The translations under genes were made by a program, and so were the position numbers. 64,000 bases of DNA, from positions 360,844 to 424,843 of the forward strand of contig WELB01000116.1 in NCBI GenBank assembly GCA_009602725.1, given 5' to 3'. Below, one piece after another: positions 20,736 to 33,400 of this stretch; positions within the stretch are counted from its first letter, which is position 1; each line of letters opens with the position of its first letter. The stretch is from Spirogloea muscicola (lineage: Eukaryota > Streptophyta > Zygnematophyceae > Spirogloeales > Spirogloeaceae). Under the pieces are notes generated by a model. The model was not told the DNA's origin and searched no databases. It was given only the letters and a program-made list of their open reading frames with translations.

Positions 20736-22202
20736 ATGGCCATAGCCGCGCCGCCGCAGGGGCACCACCAGCAGGCCTCTTCCAGGGTGGACCAGTACAA
20801 TGACGCCATGAAGCGCCAGATGGCCAACCCGTACGAGTACCATCACGAGCTGGGTGAGCCGTGCCGCACATCTGGTCGGTGCCTGCAGCCTGCGAACCCG
20901 TCCGGCTCCTAGTGCAGCCTTGACCAACCAAGCACAGTCCCTTGCACGATGTGATGTCAAGGCTGAGTGTGATCTAAGAGCAGCAGTCGCATGGTGAGCC
21001 GCAACTTTGGACGACGAGAAAGCTCGACTTGCGGGTTGCAGGCAGCTTGACAACTTGTGGCGTGCTGCGGCACATGATGTCATCGCACATACCGCAGCGA
21101 GTTGTCAAGCAAGCCAAACGTAGGAGAGTTTGCAGCTGTGGTAGCTCCAGGCATGCCAAAGCTTGTCTGTTGCAGGTACTTTCTAGGTCAGGGATTACCA
21201 GGCATACTGTGACATGTATCCCCTGCGTGAGGCCATAACGAGCCTAGCAGTAATGTGACGTGAACCTGATCTGGCGTGTGCTTTTATGCTGATTACAGGC
21301 ATGTACTACACGCCTATCACCAACAACATCATTGTCGGCTCTCAGCCTCAGAATATCGAGGATATTGAGCAGCTGCACAGAGAGGGGGTGAAGGTCATCC
21401 TCAACCTGCAACAAGACAAGGACATAGCATACTGGGGCACTGATTTCAATGCCATTCTCCGCAAGTGTGAGGAGCTGGGTATCCGCCACGTACGCAGGCC
21501 GGTGAGTGTTCTGCCCATCTGTGCTGCCATGCACACAGCTGCACAGGGCTGACCGCCATGCGAGTGACCTGCCACACCCCTTTCGCCTCCTTCACTGTGG
21601 ACGCGACCCTGTGTGCTCCCCTTCTTAAGACTTTCTGATAATCAACAGCCTTTGTTTATGGCAGGCAAAGGACTTTGACCCTCATTCTCTGAGGCACGAG
21701 CTTCCAGGTGCAGTAGGTGTTGTGGATCACCATGTCAGCAAGGGAGAGAAAGTATACATTCATTGCACAGCAGGCTTGGGTCGTGCTCCTGCAGTGGCGA
21801 TTGCATATCTCTTTTGGTTCCAAGACATGGATGTGAGTACTGCAGCCAACATCCGAGCTTGCTGCCTTGCATGAGTGATTCAGCAGATCATGGCTGACCT
21901 TTTGCTCTTGGCCTCTTGGTTGCCCAACTACCATCAGTCAAGGTCTGACTGTGGCACCCCGCACTGTTTTGGTTGTGAATTTGCTGGATTGGTAACAGAT
22001 GGGGACAGCTTATCACTTTCTCACATCCAAGAGGCCGTGTGGGCCCAAGAAGGAAGCCATCAGGGGAGCCACCTATGACTTTGCCAAATTTGACAACTCA
22101 AAGCAGCCACTGGAAGAGCTTCCTGACTACGCTTTCACCGATGTCGCCCCATGGGAGCGGCAATTGATTCAGGAGCGCGTGAGGTCGCTTGGCTACTTCT
22201 GA
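20736..22202 (+). CDS. LSF2: Phosphoglucan phosphatase LSF2 (dual-specificity phosphatase)
   Basis: LSF2 removes phosphate from starch glucose (C3 position in Arabidopsis) in the chloroplast. Four exons were resolved: 20736-20853, 21299-21501, 21665-21832 and 21999-22202, all with AG/GT borders. Motifs in order: DQYNDAMKRQMANPYEYHHE, then NNIIVGSQPQ, VILNLQQDKDIAYWG, RPAKDFDPHSLRHELP and the catalytic P-loop HCTAGLGRAP (Cys nucleophile and Arg at about 21760-21790), then LTSKRPCGP, RGATYDFAKF and WERQLIQERVRSL at the end. The C-terminus stops there, without a carbohydrate-binding module, which favours LSF2 over SEX4. The chosen ATG has a good context (gcgccATGG). An Ala/Arg-rich open frame upstream could hold a transit peptide but crosses an N at 20611, so the true start may be farther upstream. 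Confidence 0.88.
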
Positions 22203-22440
22203 GCTTGCCAATTGATGGCAAGCCTGTGCGGCGTGGTGCTGTGTATCCATGTATCTGTTTGGCCACACTTTACATGGTGGGAGTGAGGGTGTTGCGTTTA
22301 TTCATTCCATTTATTAGGCAAAGGGCATAATGCCCGCTGCCAACTTGTCTCTCACTGTTCTTGTTTTCATACTGTACATTATGTACCTTACTACTTCTTG
22401 TACCTTACTTCATGTACCTTACTTGACATACAAAATAGTA
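22203..22440 (+). other. 3' flank of LSF2
   Basis: AT-richer sequence with repeated tgtaccttact phrases follows the stop codon (about 22370-22430). This is probably the 3' untranslated region. No gene is seen. Confidence 0.4.
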
Positions 22441-24340
22441 TTTTTGCAAGCACCTGTTGGTTAGTGGGTGTGGCGGGTGTGGTGGGAGAGGAGAGGGGGT
22501 TGAGGGGTGTGTGCCGATGTATAGAAGCTGCAGGGTGTATGAGGAATACTTATTAGCTGGCTGGGCGGCCACTTTCTCATGCAGCCATTGCCCAAAGAAA
22601 GAGCAGAGGTCAGCAGGGCGAGGCTTAAGATTAGGTGCTTTTGGTTCCAGGGGGTTTGCCTAGTCAGTCACTACTGTGAAGTGCATGTCGATTGACAAAG
22701 TCGATTGCAAAGAGGCACGCAAGAATACAAGGAAGCACTCTTGCGGTGAGGCGCAGCGGGGAAGTGGGAAAAGAGAGAGAGCTTTTTAACACGCAAGGCA
22801 ATAGCTGTGAGAGGTCAGCCCAAATGAGTGAACAGAGTCTGAGGAGTGGGGGAGCTGCTCCCAGGGACTTGCCTGTATTTGAGTAATGGAATCTAAAGTG
22901 GCAAGTACAAAGGCAAGCACAGCTGGTGACGTACATTACTCACAGCAAATGACCCGCTCAGTAACCACAAGTCGGCAAACAGAGGTCGCTGATGGATGCC
23001 TGAACACCGGAGGGCAAATTCAGGCCCTTCTGCCACCAACTAAAGCTCACCCAGCTTTCTGGGTGCAAAGCTTGAGCCCGAGCACGCTGCAAACAGGCCG
23101 ACACACGGCGGCCGGGGAGGGGTGGTGGTGGCTCTCGGCTGCTGGGGAGGTGCGGGAGATGGCGGCGCAGCGGTGACGGCGCCGGCGGAGAGGGGGAGAA
23201 GGGGGAGGGGGCGGGCGAACGCGGTAGGAGGGGGGCGCCGCGTGGGCCGGGACGGGGGCGGGCGACCTTGTTTCTTCGCAGAAGGGGGCGGCAACGGTCA
23301 CTAGGCGGGCCCCTCTGGCCAGCTGACCTTGACCTTGCCCGCCCCCGCTCGGGCCCCGTCAAACCTTTTCGGGCGGCCGTCTTGCAGCCGGGCCCCCTTG
23401 GGGAGACCCACTTTCCTCTCGCTGCCCTCGCCCCCGTCCCTTCTCGTACTTTGTTTCTTCTTTTCTTCCTTGTTTAGTTTGCACTCGCCTCTGCTTGAAC
23501 TGTGTATTGGCTTGAATTGGCCTCCCTTTTCATTTCATGCGCCCCGCGCGCCTTTCTCTTTTCTGGGCTGGCGTTTCGAGAAGAAGTGGCTCTCCCAATG
23601 GGGGCAAGAGAAGTGCGCGCGCCCATAGAGAAGAGGGGCTGGCAAAGCCAGCCCTAGAAAGAATGGACAATGTCCAAAGCCAAAGAAAGAGAGAGCCACT
23701 TCTTCTCAAAGAAAGAGGAGCCGGGGCAAGGGCTGTGAGAAGCCAGCCCGAAAAGAATTGACAAGGTTCGAAGGGGCCAAATTACGAGCTAAGCAGCGAC
23801 TGCGGGGCCTGAAGAGGCTATGGCAGAACGGGGAAGAATGGACCACTCAGTACTTACGAGTGAGGAGCCTCACATCCGACAGACTAGCTGCCGGAAAACT
23901 ATCCCCCTGACGAAAGCCGGAGGAGCGTTTCCAGCCCCAACAGGTCCTTACTTCCTTGCCTCCTTCCCTTGCCCACGCCGTCCACACGCGAGCAGGCCGT
24001 GCATTCCGACTCCTTCAGACCTTGTCCATTCTTTTGGGCTGGCCTCTCCCAGCCACCAGTTAATCTGGCCGCGCTTGCTCTGTGCTATGGCCGCCGCCTC
24101 TGGGTCTCGGCGGAGTGCCTCCTTCCATTCTTTTTTAGGCTGGCTTTCCCTGCAGCGAGCTACTCAGACCTGATGTTGCTCACTCGTGGGTACAGAGCTC
24201 TTCTCTGAATCGTCTTTGTGTTTTGTAGTGTAGTCCTTTTTCCGGCTCCTCTTTCTATGGCTTCGGACATTGACCATTGTTTTTGGGCTGGCTTTGCCAG
24301 CCCCTCTTCTCTATGGGCGGCCACTTTTTACTTTTCTTCC
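22441..24340. repeat. Cluster of LINE tails and hairpin units between LSF2 and callose synthase
   Basis: Recognisable parts: hairpin unit near 22795-22825 (minus sense); inverted copy of the 5140-5300 tail at 22950-23110; GC-rich unassigned DNA at 23110-23330; the ttgcactcgcctctgcttgaac tail at 23470-23570; a compound minus-sense unit with gccagccc, ttgacaaggttcgaaggggcc and agctaagcagc at 23575-23870; a LINE C-terminal end with ctcactcgtgggtac at 24175-24195; and the hairpin GGGCTGGCTTTGCCAGCCC at about 24286-24304. The last lies about 160 bases upstream of the callose synthase ATG. Confidence 0.7.
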
Positions 24341-24464
24341 CGCCGCCGCCCCTCTGGCTTTCCCCCCGCGCCCGCCTGCAGGCCACCCCCCCCCANTCAC
24401 TCTCCGCACGCTGCTCCGCCCCCCCGCCGCACCGGTGGCGGGCCGCCCTGCGCCGCGCCCGCGC
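24341..24464 (+). promoter_or_regulatory. GC-rich leader of callose synthase with an unresolved base
   Basis: C-rich sequence with one N at 24396 separates the LINE hairpin unit from the ATG. The callose synthase promoter and leader must lie here or within the repeats. Confidence 0.4.
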
Positions 24465-27400
24465 ATGGCGGTCCCGCGCGAGCGCGGGTTCCGGGTGGCG
24501 TCCACCGGCGGCGCGCCCGACGACCCCGGCAGCGAGATTGTGCCCCCCTCGCTGCTCGATGTCGAGCGCTTCCTGCGCGCCGCCAACGAGGTCGAGGCCG
24601 CCCGCCCCCGCGTCGCCTACCTCTGTAAGACCGTCTCCCGCGCCCGCGCACCAAGCCTGTGCTCGGCGAGGCAGCGGCCGCAACAGCGGACGCCCGACAG
24701 CTACACGTGCGTCGACTGCTGTGGCTTCTGTTGCCGGCTGCGTCTGTCACCTCCGCTGGCCCAAAGGCGCTCGCGACCTCTGGCCCCCCGCGCGGGACGG
24801 CGGTCAAGGATTCGGAGGGGCCTCTCTCCCTCTCCTCTCCGTGCACGAACTTGGCTAAGCGAGACGGCTCCACACACTTTCTCACTTGAGCTCTCGAGCT
24901 CGGCGTCTCCTGCACCTGTTGCGGGCGCGACTCAGGCCGCTTCCATGCCTTCGAGTGCGCGCACCGCCTGGACCCGACTTCCAGCGGCCGCGGGGTCCGG
25001 CAATTCAAGACTGCACTGCTAGCACGGCTGGAGAAGGTGAGCCAAGCAGGAGCCCGGCATGGTGGCGGGGCTCTCAGGGATGGCAGGTCCTGGGCAAGGC
25101 TCTGGAAGGGCTGGATAGGCCGTAGCTGACCCGCGCTATCACAGGATTTGTGGGTCAACGTCCTAGACTGCCAATGGGGTATTTGCTGCTGCCGTCCCCG
25201 CTGCGGGCAGCCCAGGCAATGCAGCACCTGATTGCACCTGCCTCTAGCCCGCTGACCAGCAGCCCATGACACTGTGGGCTTGCATACTACGAATGTGGAG
25301 CCCTCAATTTCGTGGCGCAGTCATCTGCTTCCAGCTTCGAGCGCAGGCCTGGTGTCGCTGTCGAGCCCTGCTCCACAGGCACCATCAGCTGCCGTGGCAC
25401 GTTTAAGCCTAGGCCAAGGCTGGCTGCTGAGTTCCCCCCCTGACGCAGGCCTGTACTCGAGCAGGACAATGAGCCCACCAAGGCCCAAAGGCAGCGCGGA
25501 AGCGATGCACGGGAGATACAGAGCTTCTACCAGCAGTATTACCAGAACTACGTCAAGGCTCTTGCAGATGTTGGGGCCGCCGATAGGTGAACCGTCGCTC
25601 TCTGCTGTCCGGGCCGAGGCCCCTGTTCTTTCACAGCCGGCAACTTGCACAGCTTGCACATCCTCAGAACATTCTTGTGTGATGGCCTGCCACCTCCTGC
25701 TAGAATGGTTGTGTACACAGGTGGAGCGGTGGCACCCGGTTTCCGGTTGGTGCTGGGCTCCAGCTGCTGTTGGATTGAGCATCTGCCCATGTGTTGATGT
25801 GGCGCTAATTCAAACGCGACGGTGGGCAGGGTCCAGCTGGCGAAAGCTTTCCAGACAGCGGCAGTGCTATTTGAGGTGCTCTGCTTGGTCAACAAGAGCG
25901 AGTCCGCAGAGGTTGCACCTGAGGTATGCTCTTCTTCTGAGCAGTGGCACTCCGTTCGCAGCGACCAGTGCAGAACCAGCCTTGTCGTCCACTGCGGCAT
26001 TGCTTGCGACTCAGAGGCTGCTGCGCTTGGGAAAGTGCAGGTCTTGGCGGCTGGGCAAGCTGTGGCCGCAGAGAAGGAGCTGTATCAGCCATACAACATC
26101 TTGCCGCTTGATGCGACCGGTGCACACCAGGCAATCATGCAGTTGCCAGAGGTGCTGGATCCTTCTGCCCGTGCAGTTGCCCTCTGTCGTTCAGCATGAG
26201 CAGGCATCCTGTCCGAGGATGTGTAAGCCTGGCAGCAGGCTTGATGGCAACAAGGCTGTTTGATCATGGGCAACATGATGTGCCAGCTGGTCTTGTGGGG
26301 TTGACGCGTCAGCTTGCTACCTGCGCTGCGCTTGCTGGCAGCAGGGAGGGTACACTGCTCTGTCAGGAGCATGGTCAGGCACGGTCTTGCTGATGCTAAA
26401 GCCCCCTGCAGTCTTCTCATCTGCAATCACCTGAGTGTGCAGATTGTTGCTGCTCTGGACGCTCTTCGCAATGTGCGAGGGCTGCCAAGGGTACCTGGCT
26501 TTGGGGACTCCCAGACCCAGGGCTGGGATGTACTGGACTGGTTGCAGGCAACATTTGGTTTCCAGGTCATTCTTCTGCCTTCTGGCCACGAATTGGATTC
26601 TTGCGAGGAGCTCATAATGCGCCTCTTATCATGATGAGATTGACAGAGGCTCCATGACAAATGGACGGAGAAGGCTCTCTGGCCCAAAGCCCCTTTCTTC
26701 CACTCACAAGCAACTACTGAGGTGGGATGCAGCGTGACAGCGTGCGCAACCAGCGTGAGCACTTGATATTATTGTTGGCCAACACACATGTCCGGCAGCT
26801 GCCGGCGCCTGACCCTCTTCACAAGGTACTTGCCCGCGGATCTTGCTGCAGACTTTGTTCCTGGCCTGTATAAGCTTCAACATCGGCTTCAAAGCTTGAG
26901 GGATGGCAAACTGATGTGTGCTTCATGCAAGGTCAAGAGTGTTAGATTCATGAATCAGTGATCCTCCTCAGCTTCTGACAGCGGCGATAAGATTAAGAAA
27001 GCAGAAGCGGCACTGAGATTATGAAATCTTTGTGCCAGATGGATGACCGAGCAGTCAGTGAGCTATACGTGAAGACGTTTGATAATTACAAGAAGTGGTG
27101 TAGATTTCTTGGGCACAAGCCAAATCTCAGGTTGCTGGAAGCTCCACACCTTACCTCATCTTGTTGAGTTCACCTCCTTCTGTATTTCTGCAAGCACTCA
27201 TCGCATGGAGCATGTATTGCCAGCTACGCCTCCAGCATAAGTTGTCCACATTTCTCCCTAATGGGCGCTCCTTGTTGAATTGTCGCAGCCTGCCAGATGC
27301 TTCATTGGAAAAACAGCAGCGGAAGTTGCTGTACATTGGTCTATATTTGCTCATATGGGGAGAGGCTGCCAATCTCCGATTCCTTCCAGAGTGCCTCTGC

Positions 27401-30400
27401 TATATTTTCCACAATGTGCGCCTCTTAAGGACCCTTGGCCCAAGTTCCTTGGCTCTGTCGGACGTCACTGTGACCCTGTCAGGCTCATTGAGGTAGCTGA
27501 GGATTGTGCTCATCAGCCTAGACAAGCTTCTCTCTGCTCTGAATTGTGTACAGATGGCATGGGAGGTCATTGGGATGATCATGGGCAATGTCAGCAAGGC
27601 CACTGGCGAGAACATCAAACCTGCGTATGGTGGTGGCGATGAATCCTTCCTGCGTAATATTGTCACACCCATCTATGATGTCGTTCAGAAGGTGAGCGTC
27701 TAGAAGCTATTTCGTCATCCAGAAGTTACCAATGCTGCAAATTGAGCTTGTTTGTAGCTGTCACCTGCTTGCGTCGGTTTATAATGAGTAGGTGGTGATG
27801 AATCTGTAGGAAGCCCAAAATAATGGAGAGGGGAAGGCTCCTCACTCTTCTTGGCGAAATTATGATGACTTCAATGAGTACTTCTGGTGGGTATCTAGAA
27901 GCTCAGTCACTTGATTGGGGGCTTGTTGTTCAGCTCAGGAGTTTGTGTACAGGCACGTCAGGCTTAAAGTAACAGAGTCAACACATACTTTGGTGTCACG
28001 ATTCACAGGTCTCCGAAGTGCTTCTCGCTCTCATGGCCTATGCGCCTCGATGCAAATTTCTTCGTTCCTCCTCTTCCACGGACAAAGGCCAATGACCAGG
28101 TGAGCTTTACTGAGTGCTTTTAAATATGTAGAGCAGGAGGTCATTTTGCAGGACATCTCCACCTAATAAGGAGTACTTGATTGCTCAGTGACCCTTAAAC
28201 TCGCTGTCCAGCACGCACCTTCTGAGTGACACTTAAAAGTGCCCCTTGGTGCAATTGTTTGATTCTTCCAGAAACGTGAAGCCAGTGGCCAGCGGGAAGG
28301 AAAGCAGAGCTTTGTGGAGCACAGGACATTCTTACACATTCTAAGGTCCTTTGACAGGATGTGGATCTTCTTCATACTCTGTTTCCAGGTCTCCTCTCAG
28401 CCACGATTCGACATGCCATGTCTCCATATATAAGATTGCTCAGCGGCATAGGCTAAAGCATGTTGTGTACATCAAAGCCACTGCAACTGCCTTCATAATG
28501 CCTGACTTGGTGTTGACATTTTGGGTGCAGGCCATGATCATCATGGCTTGGAATGGTCCATTCTACGAAGTTGTGACCAAGTTGGGTACGTTCAAGAAAG
28601 TCCTCAGTATTTTCATCACACACGCAGGCCTCCACCTCATTCAAGGTCAGGCGCCAAGCAATTGTCATGCAATACATGCAGAGCGTGATGTCTATGTAAC
28701 AACTGCAGGCTCAATCTTTGTTTGAGAGCAGGGGTGCCCAGCAAAGAGCACTTGGGCGGGCATGGTCTGGGGGTAGTAGATAGTCTGGGGGCAGCACCGT
28801 TTGAGAAAGGTGCTGCAGGGTTTCAATCAACTCACTGCAGAGGCCTCCATGTTACCACAATCAACAACATTGAGCTGATAGAATCTGTCAAGTAGTGTCA
28901 CAGTCCTGTACCACCGCCCCTTCTTGCCCTCCCCCCCCCCCCCTGATTCACTCTTAATCGTAATTCCATTAAGGAACCTACGCCACCCATTGACAATGTT
29001 CACCTGTGGCTGCCTTGCAGCATTCCTTGATGTACTGCTTAGCTGGGGCATATACAAGAGCATGAAGGCAAGGTCAGTTGTGCGCCTATTCCTGAGGAGT
29101 CTCTACTTTGGAGCGTGGATGATTGTCCTGGCAGTGTGCTATGTCCACTCTTGGGACAATCCTGGAGCTCTTGGCAGGGTAACACCTCCTTAACCTGCTG
29201 ATACATTGTTCACTATTGTGTGCAAATTGGTGCAAATCTACTTCTTTGAGCTTTTGTTGCAATTGTTCTCGACGCTTTACTTCTCGCTCTACCATACTGC
29301 CGCAGAGTGTGAAAAGCTGGCTTGGGAGCAACTGGAAGAGTCCTGGCATTTACCTGGCTGCCGTAGCAGTGTACTTGATACCAAGTGCTATTGGAGTTTT
29401 GCTTTTTGTGCTTCCTTTTCTTCGTCGATGGGTGGAGTCTTCCAACTGGCACATCTTTCGGGCACTCCTGTGGTGGTCCCAGGTGTGCACAGTCCACAAC
29501 CACCAACTTGGAAGTAGCTGGCATCCCCTCCCTAGCTGGCATCTGAAGGAGCAGTCGATGTCTTGCAGCGGTGCGTATGCTCAGTGCTCGTTCTCGTTGT
29601 GCAGCCAAGGCTGTATGTGGGAAGAGGAATGCACGAGAGCACATTCACACTGCTTGGCTACACTCTCTTCTGGTGTCTCTTGGTTGCTGGCAAGCTTGCC
29701 TTCAGCTACAAATTTCAGGCAATGACGCTGATTTAGCTGCTTATGCAACATGTCTGATTCAAATCTTCTTCCTTTCTAACACACTCTAGCAGACTGAGAG
29801 GCTTGGCTTGCTGCTGACATGAAATGACTGTGCCGCAGATTGGGCCCCTGATAGGGCCGACAAAGAGTATTATGGCCACGTGGAATGTGGTGTACAGCTG
29901 GCATGAGTTCTTCCCAAACAGTGAGCCTTGATCCCACTATTCAAGCCAACAGCAATCAAAGAGTTTCTCCGTGCCGCTCTCAGCAGCTGACATGATCAGA
30001 GCTTTGTGCATGCAGACCACAAGAATATTGGGGCTGTAGTAGCTATCTGGGCTCCTATTGGGCTGGTCAGTGCCCCGTTCGCTTGGCCTGGTTCCGGAAA
30101 TGCCTCAAGATGTGGTGCTTGTACTTTGCAAGCAGAGTCCTCTAATTTTTGTCTAATTTTTGAATGACGCATTTGAACAGCCGTATAAAGCATTCTCACA
30201 GCTTTAGCGACCCTGCCTCGAAGTCAAAACTTTTTGGCTTGATCTTGTTGGCATTTCTCAGGTCTACTTCATGGACACTCAAATCTGGTACGCAGTGATG
30301 TCCACCCTTGTTGGAGGCTTAACTGGAGCACTCCAGCGGCTAGGCGAGGTATGGCATATGAGCCAGTGTCTCTTACGCAGAGAGCTTGCCTAATACGTGC

Positions 30401-33400
30401 CTGACTGTCAAACAGCTGCTTGGAGGGTGCCCACTGCTTCTGCCAGCTCTGAGCTTATCAGGGTCAAGTGTTGTTACCATGTAGATTCGCACCTTGGGTA
30501 TGCTTCGTGCGCGCTTCTTGTCGCTGCCAGGCGCATTCAATGCCAACCTTGTACCTGCGGACCGCCACCCCAAACGTATCTTTTCCCTGTCTCGCAAGTA
30601 CAATGAGGTGCACCAACATCCTCCTCTTCAAAGTGCTCGCTTGTCCATCCTGGAGTCCCCCTTGAGTCGCTCGTCAAGTGCTACTAATTCCTCCTGTAGC
30701 ACTTCTGCTCCTGGATGAATGGGGGAGAGGGGTAGGAGGGAGGTGGGGGGGGGTTTGCTTTGGGCTGTGGGGCACGTCTGGAGAGGTGGATATGGGCTTT
30801 ACTTTGAGCAACGTCCGAGGGCTTACTTATGTGTTTGGACCATGCACTATGCAACAGCCCAATAAGGAAACGAAAGAGGCAGCAAGGTTTGCTCAGCTCT
30901 GGAACGAGGTCATCACGAGCTTCCGAGAAGAGGATCTTATCAACCAGCGGTGGGTGTCGCTTCCTCGTGCTTCAGGGGGGGCCTTTGCAGCAGCAGTGGG
31001 CAGCAACTGTTAGTCCATCGTGGTTAGATTGCCTGGCTTAACTATTTATGCGCGCTTGCATCCTCAGTGAGTTGGACCTTATGCTCGTGCCCTACTCGTC
31101 CAACCAGCTGGATATTGTGCAATGGCCACCCTTCCTACTTGCAAGCAAGGTGAGGCAAAACTGTGTGCGCTTTCTGGGCTACTGCCATTTCCTTGAGATG
31201 ATTTGCGAGCCCCGGAGTGGCTGCACTCTTGCCGAACAGACCAGGTATTGAACGTTCTTGTCTGTGGGGAGCAGATCCCGATTGCTGTGCAGATGGCTAG
31301 CAAGGCAACCTCAGATGCGGAGTTGTTGCGTAGGATGAGGGCCATACGCTACATGAACAAGGCCGTGGAAGAGGGGAACAAGTTGTTTGAGCAGATGCTG
31401 TACACAGTCGTGAGAGGAGAGAACGATCGTGTAGTAATGGATGCCTTGCTGCGTGAAGTGAGGAAGTGCATCAGCAATGGCTCGTTGGTGACCACGTTCA
31501 ACCTTGTTCACCTGCCGAACCTCCTGAAGCAAACTGTTGAACTGGTGACGCTCCTGGTAAGATTGGCTTTCGTCCACTTCTAGCGCTCTTTTGGACCTGC
31601 CCTCAAAGCACGTAGTAGCAGATCATTGCCCCTCTGAAGGCAATTTGCTTGTTTGATGTGGTGGCAGATGCAAGCTGATCCATCAAAGCGCGGAATGGTT
31701 GTCAGGCTTCTGCAGGACATGTTTGATACTGTCACCCGTGATATGATGACTACCAACACAAGGTGCTGTGGTGCACTCTCCTGCTGCAAACAGTGGACAT
31801 GGCGAGACAATAGCGATCTAGCTATACCAGTCCTTAGATCTGAATACAGGCACATGACAAGCTCCTCTTACCACTTGCAATTGTCCGATCTTCTGACAGG
31901 GAGGCATTGGAGGCAGGAAATGGTCCTCTCGCCAAGAGGCGAACGGTCAATCTCTTTGCCACAATGCAGCCCCGCCCAGCAGTGTTGTTTCCTCCTCCTG
32001 CCACTGAGGCATGGGCTGAGCAGGTGCTCGCTTGACTTGGCAGACGTGCAAAGTGATGCAGATGAACACAGCTCCTTAAGAATTTCCATTCCTCTTTCTT
32101 GTCGCCAACAGGAGAGGCATAGTAGAGGGCCCCAGTAATTTTTATTCTGTACGGCATGTGTTGCTGATTTAGTTCTAGAGCGTTGCGTGCAGATGAATAG
32201 ATTTCACCTGCTTTTGACTGTCAAGGAGAGTGCGATGGATGTGCCATCGAACTTGGAGGCACGCCGGCGGATAGCATTCTTCACAAACTCGTTATTTATG
32301 GACATGCCAAGGGCTCCCCGGGTCAGACAGATGCTAGCCTTCTCGGTGTTAACTCCATATTACTCCGAGGATGTTATGTACAGTCGCCACCAGCTGAATG
32401 AGGAGAATGAGGATGGCATATCCATCTTGTATTACCTACAAAAAATATACCCAGGTATGGCAATCTCATTGTGTGTTCCTCAGCACGTGTCGTCTGGTTG
32501 ACAAGCTCCCTTGTTTGCCATTGTGTCCGACTGTTGCTGTTGTATTCCTTTTGCTGTTGTCTAGCTCCCGCTTGAATGCAAAGTGGGTGACTCATTGTCC
32601 TGCCTGCTGCAGATGAATGGAGCAACTTCTTGGAGCGCATGGGTTGCACAGCTTTGAACTGGGAACAGCAAATCTACGAGCGAGAGGATGGAGAGAAAGA
32701 GCTGCGTCTCTGGGCTTCATACCGGGGGCAAACCCTCTCTCGAACAGGTGTGCTGCCCAAGCACAGCATATCCTTGCCACGTTGCGCGACCAACAAATCT
32801 TCATCATGATAGCTCCATGCTCTCCTTACCTGTCCTGCAGTGCGAGGAATGATGTACTACCATCGGGCACTGGAGCTGCAGGCCTTCCTTGACATTTCAT
32901 CTGATGAACGTGAGTCTACGTGAGGCACTGTGTGAAGTAGTCCTGTCTCTCAGCTGGTTTGTGTTTGGTTTAGTGTGTAATCGGGAGAAAGACAAGGCTG
33001 CATGAGTATAATGGCCAATCTCTCCAAGCTACGTGCATCATGCGTGCTTGCAGAATTTGCTGAAGGCTACAAGAAAATGAAGGGAGACGCTGGACAAGGT
33101 AAGGCCGGGGAGCCCCACAAGAGCACCTGGGCACAATTGCAAGCCATGGCTGCGATCAAGTTCACATATGTAGCTACATGTCAGATCTATGGCGCCCAAA
33201 AGCGTTCAAAATTGTCACAAGCAACGGACATCTTTGATCTCATGAACACGTGAGTATATTGCTAAACTCTTGCAAAGGGCTTGGGCGTCCTTGAGTTTGA
33301 GAATAAGTGATGACCACTTTGAAGTGCAGTGAAGAACCTTGTGAAATGGATACAAGTACTTGACAGACTAGGCTGATCATTCCTTCCTTCCGATGTTAGA

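Noticed and set aside
20736-22202. SEX4 rather than LSF2
   Set aside because: No carbohydrate-binding module follows the phosphatase domain; the protein ends at VRSLGYF as LSF2 does.
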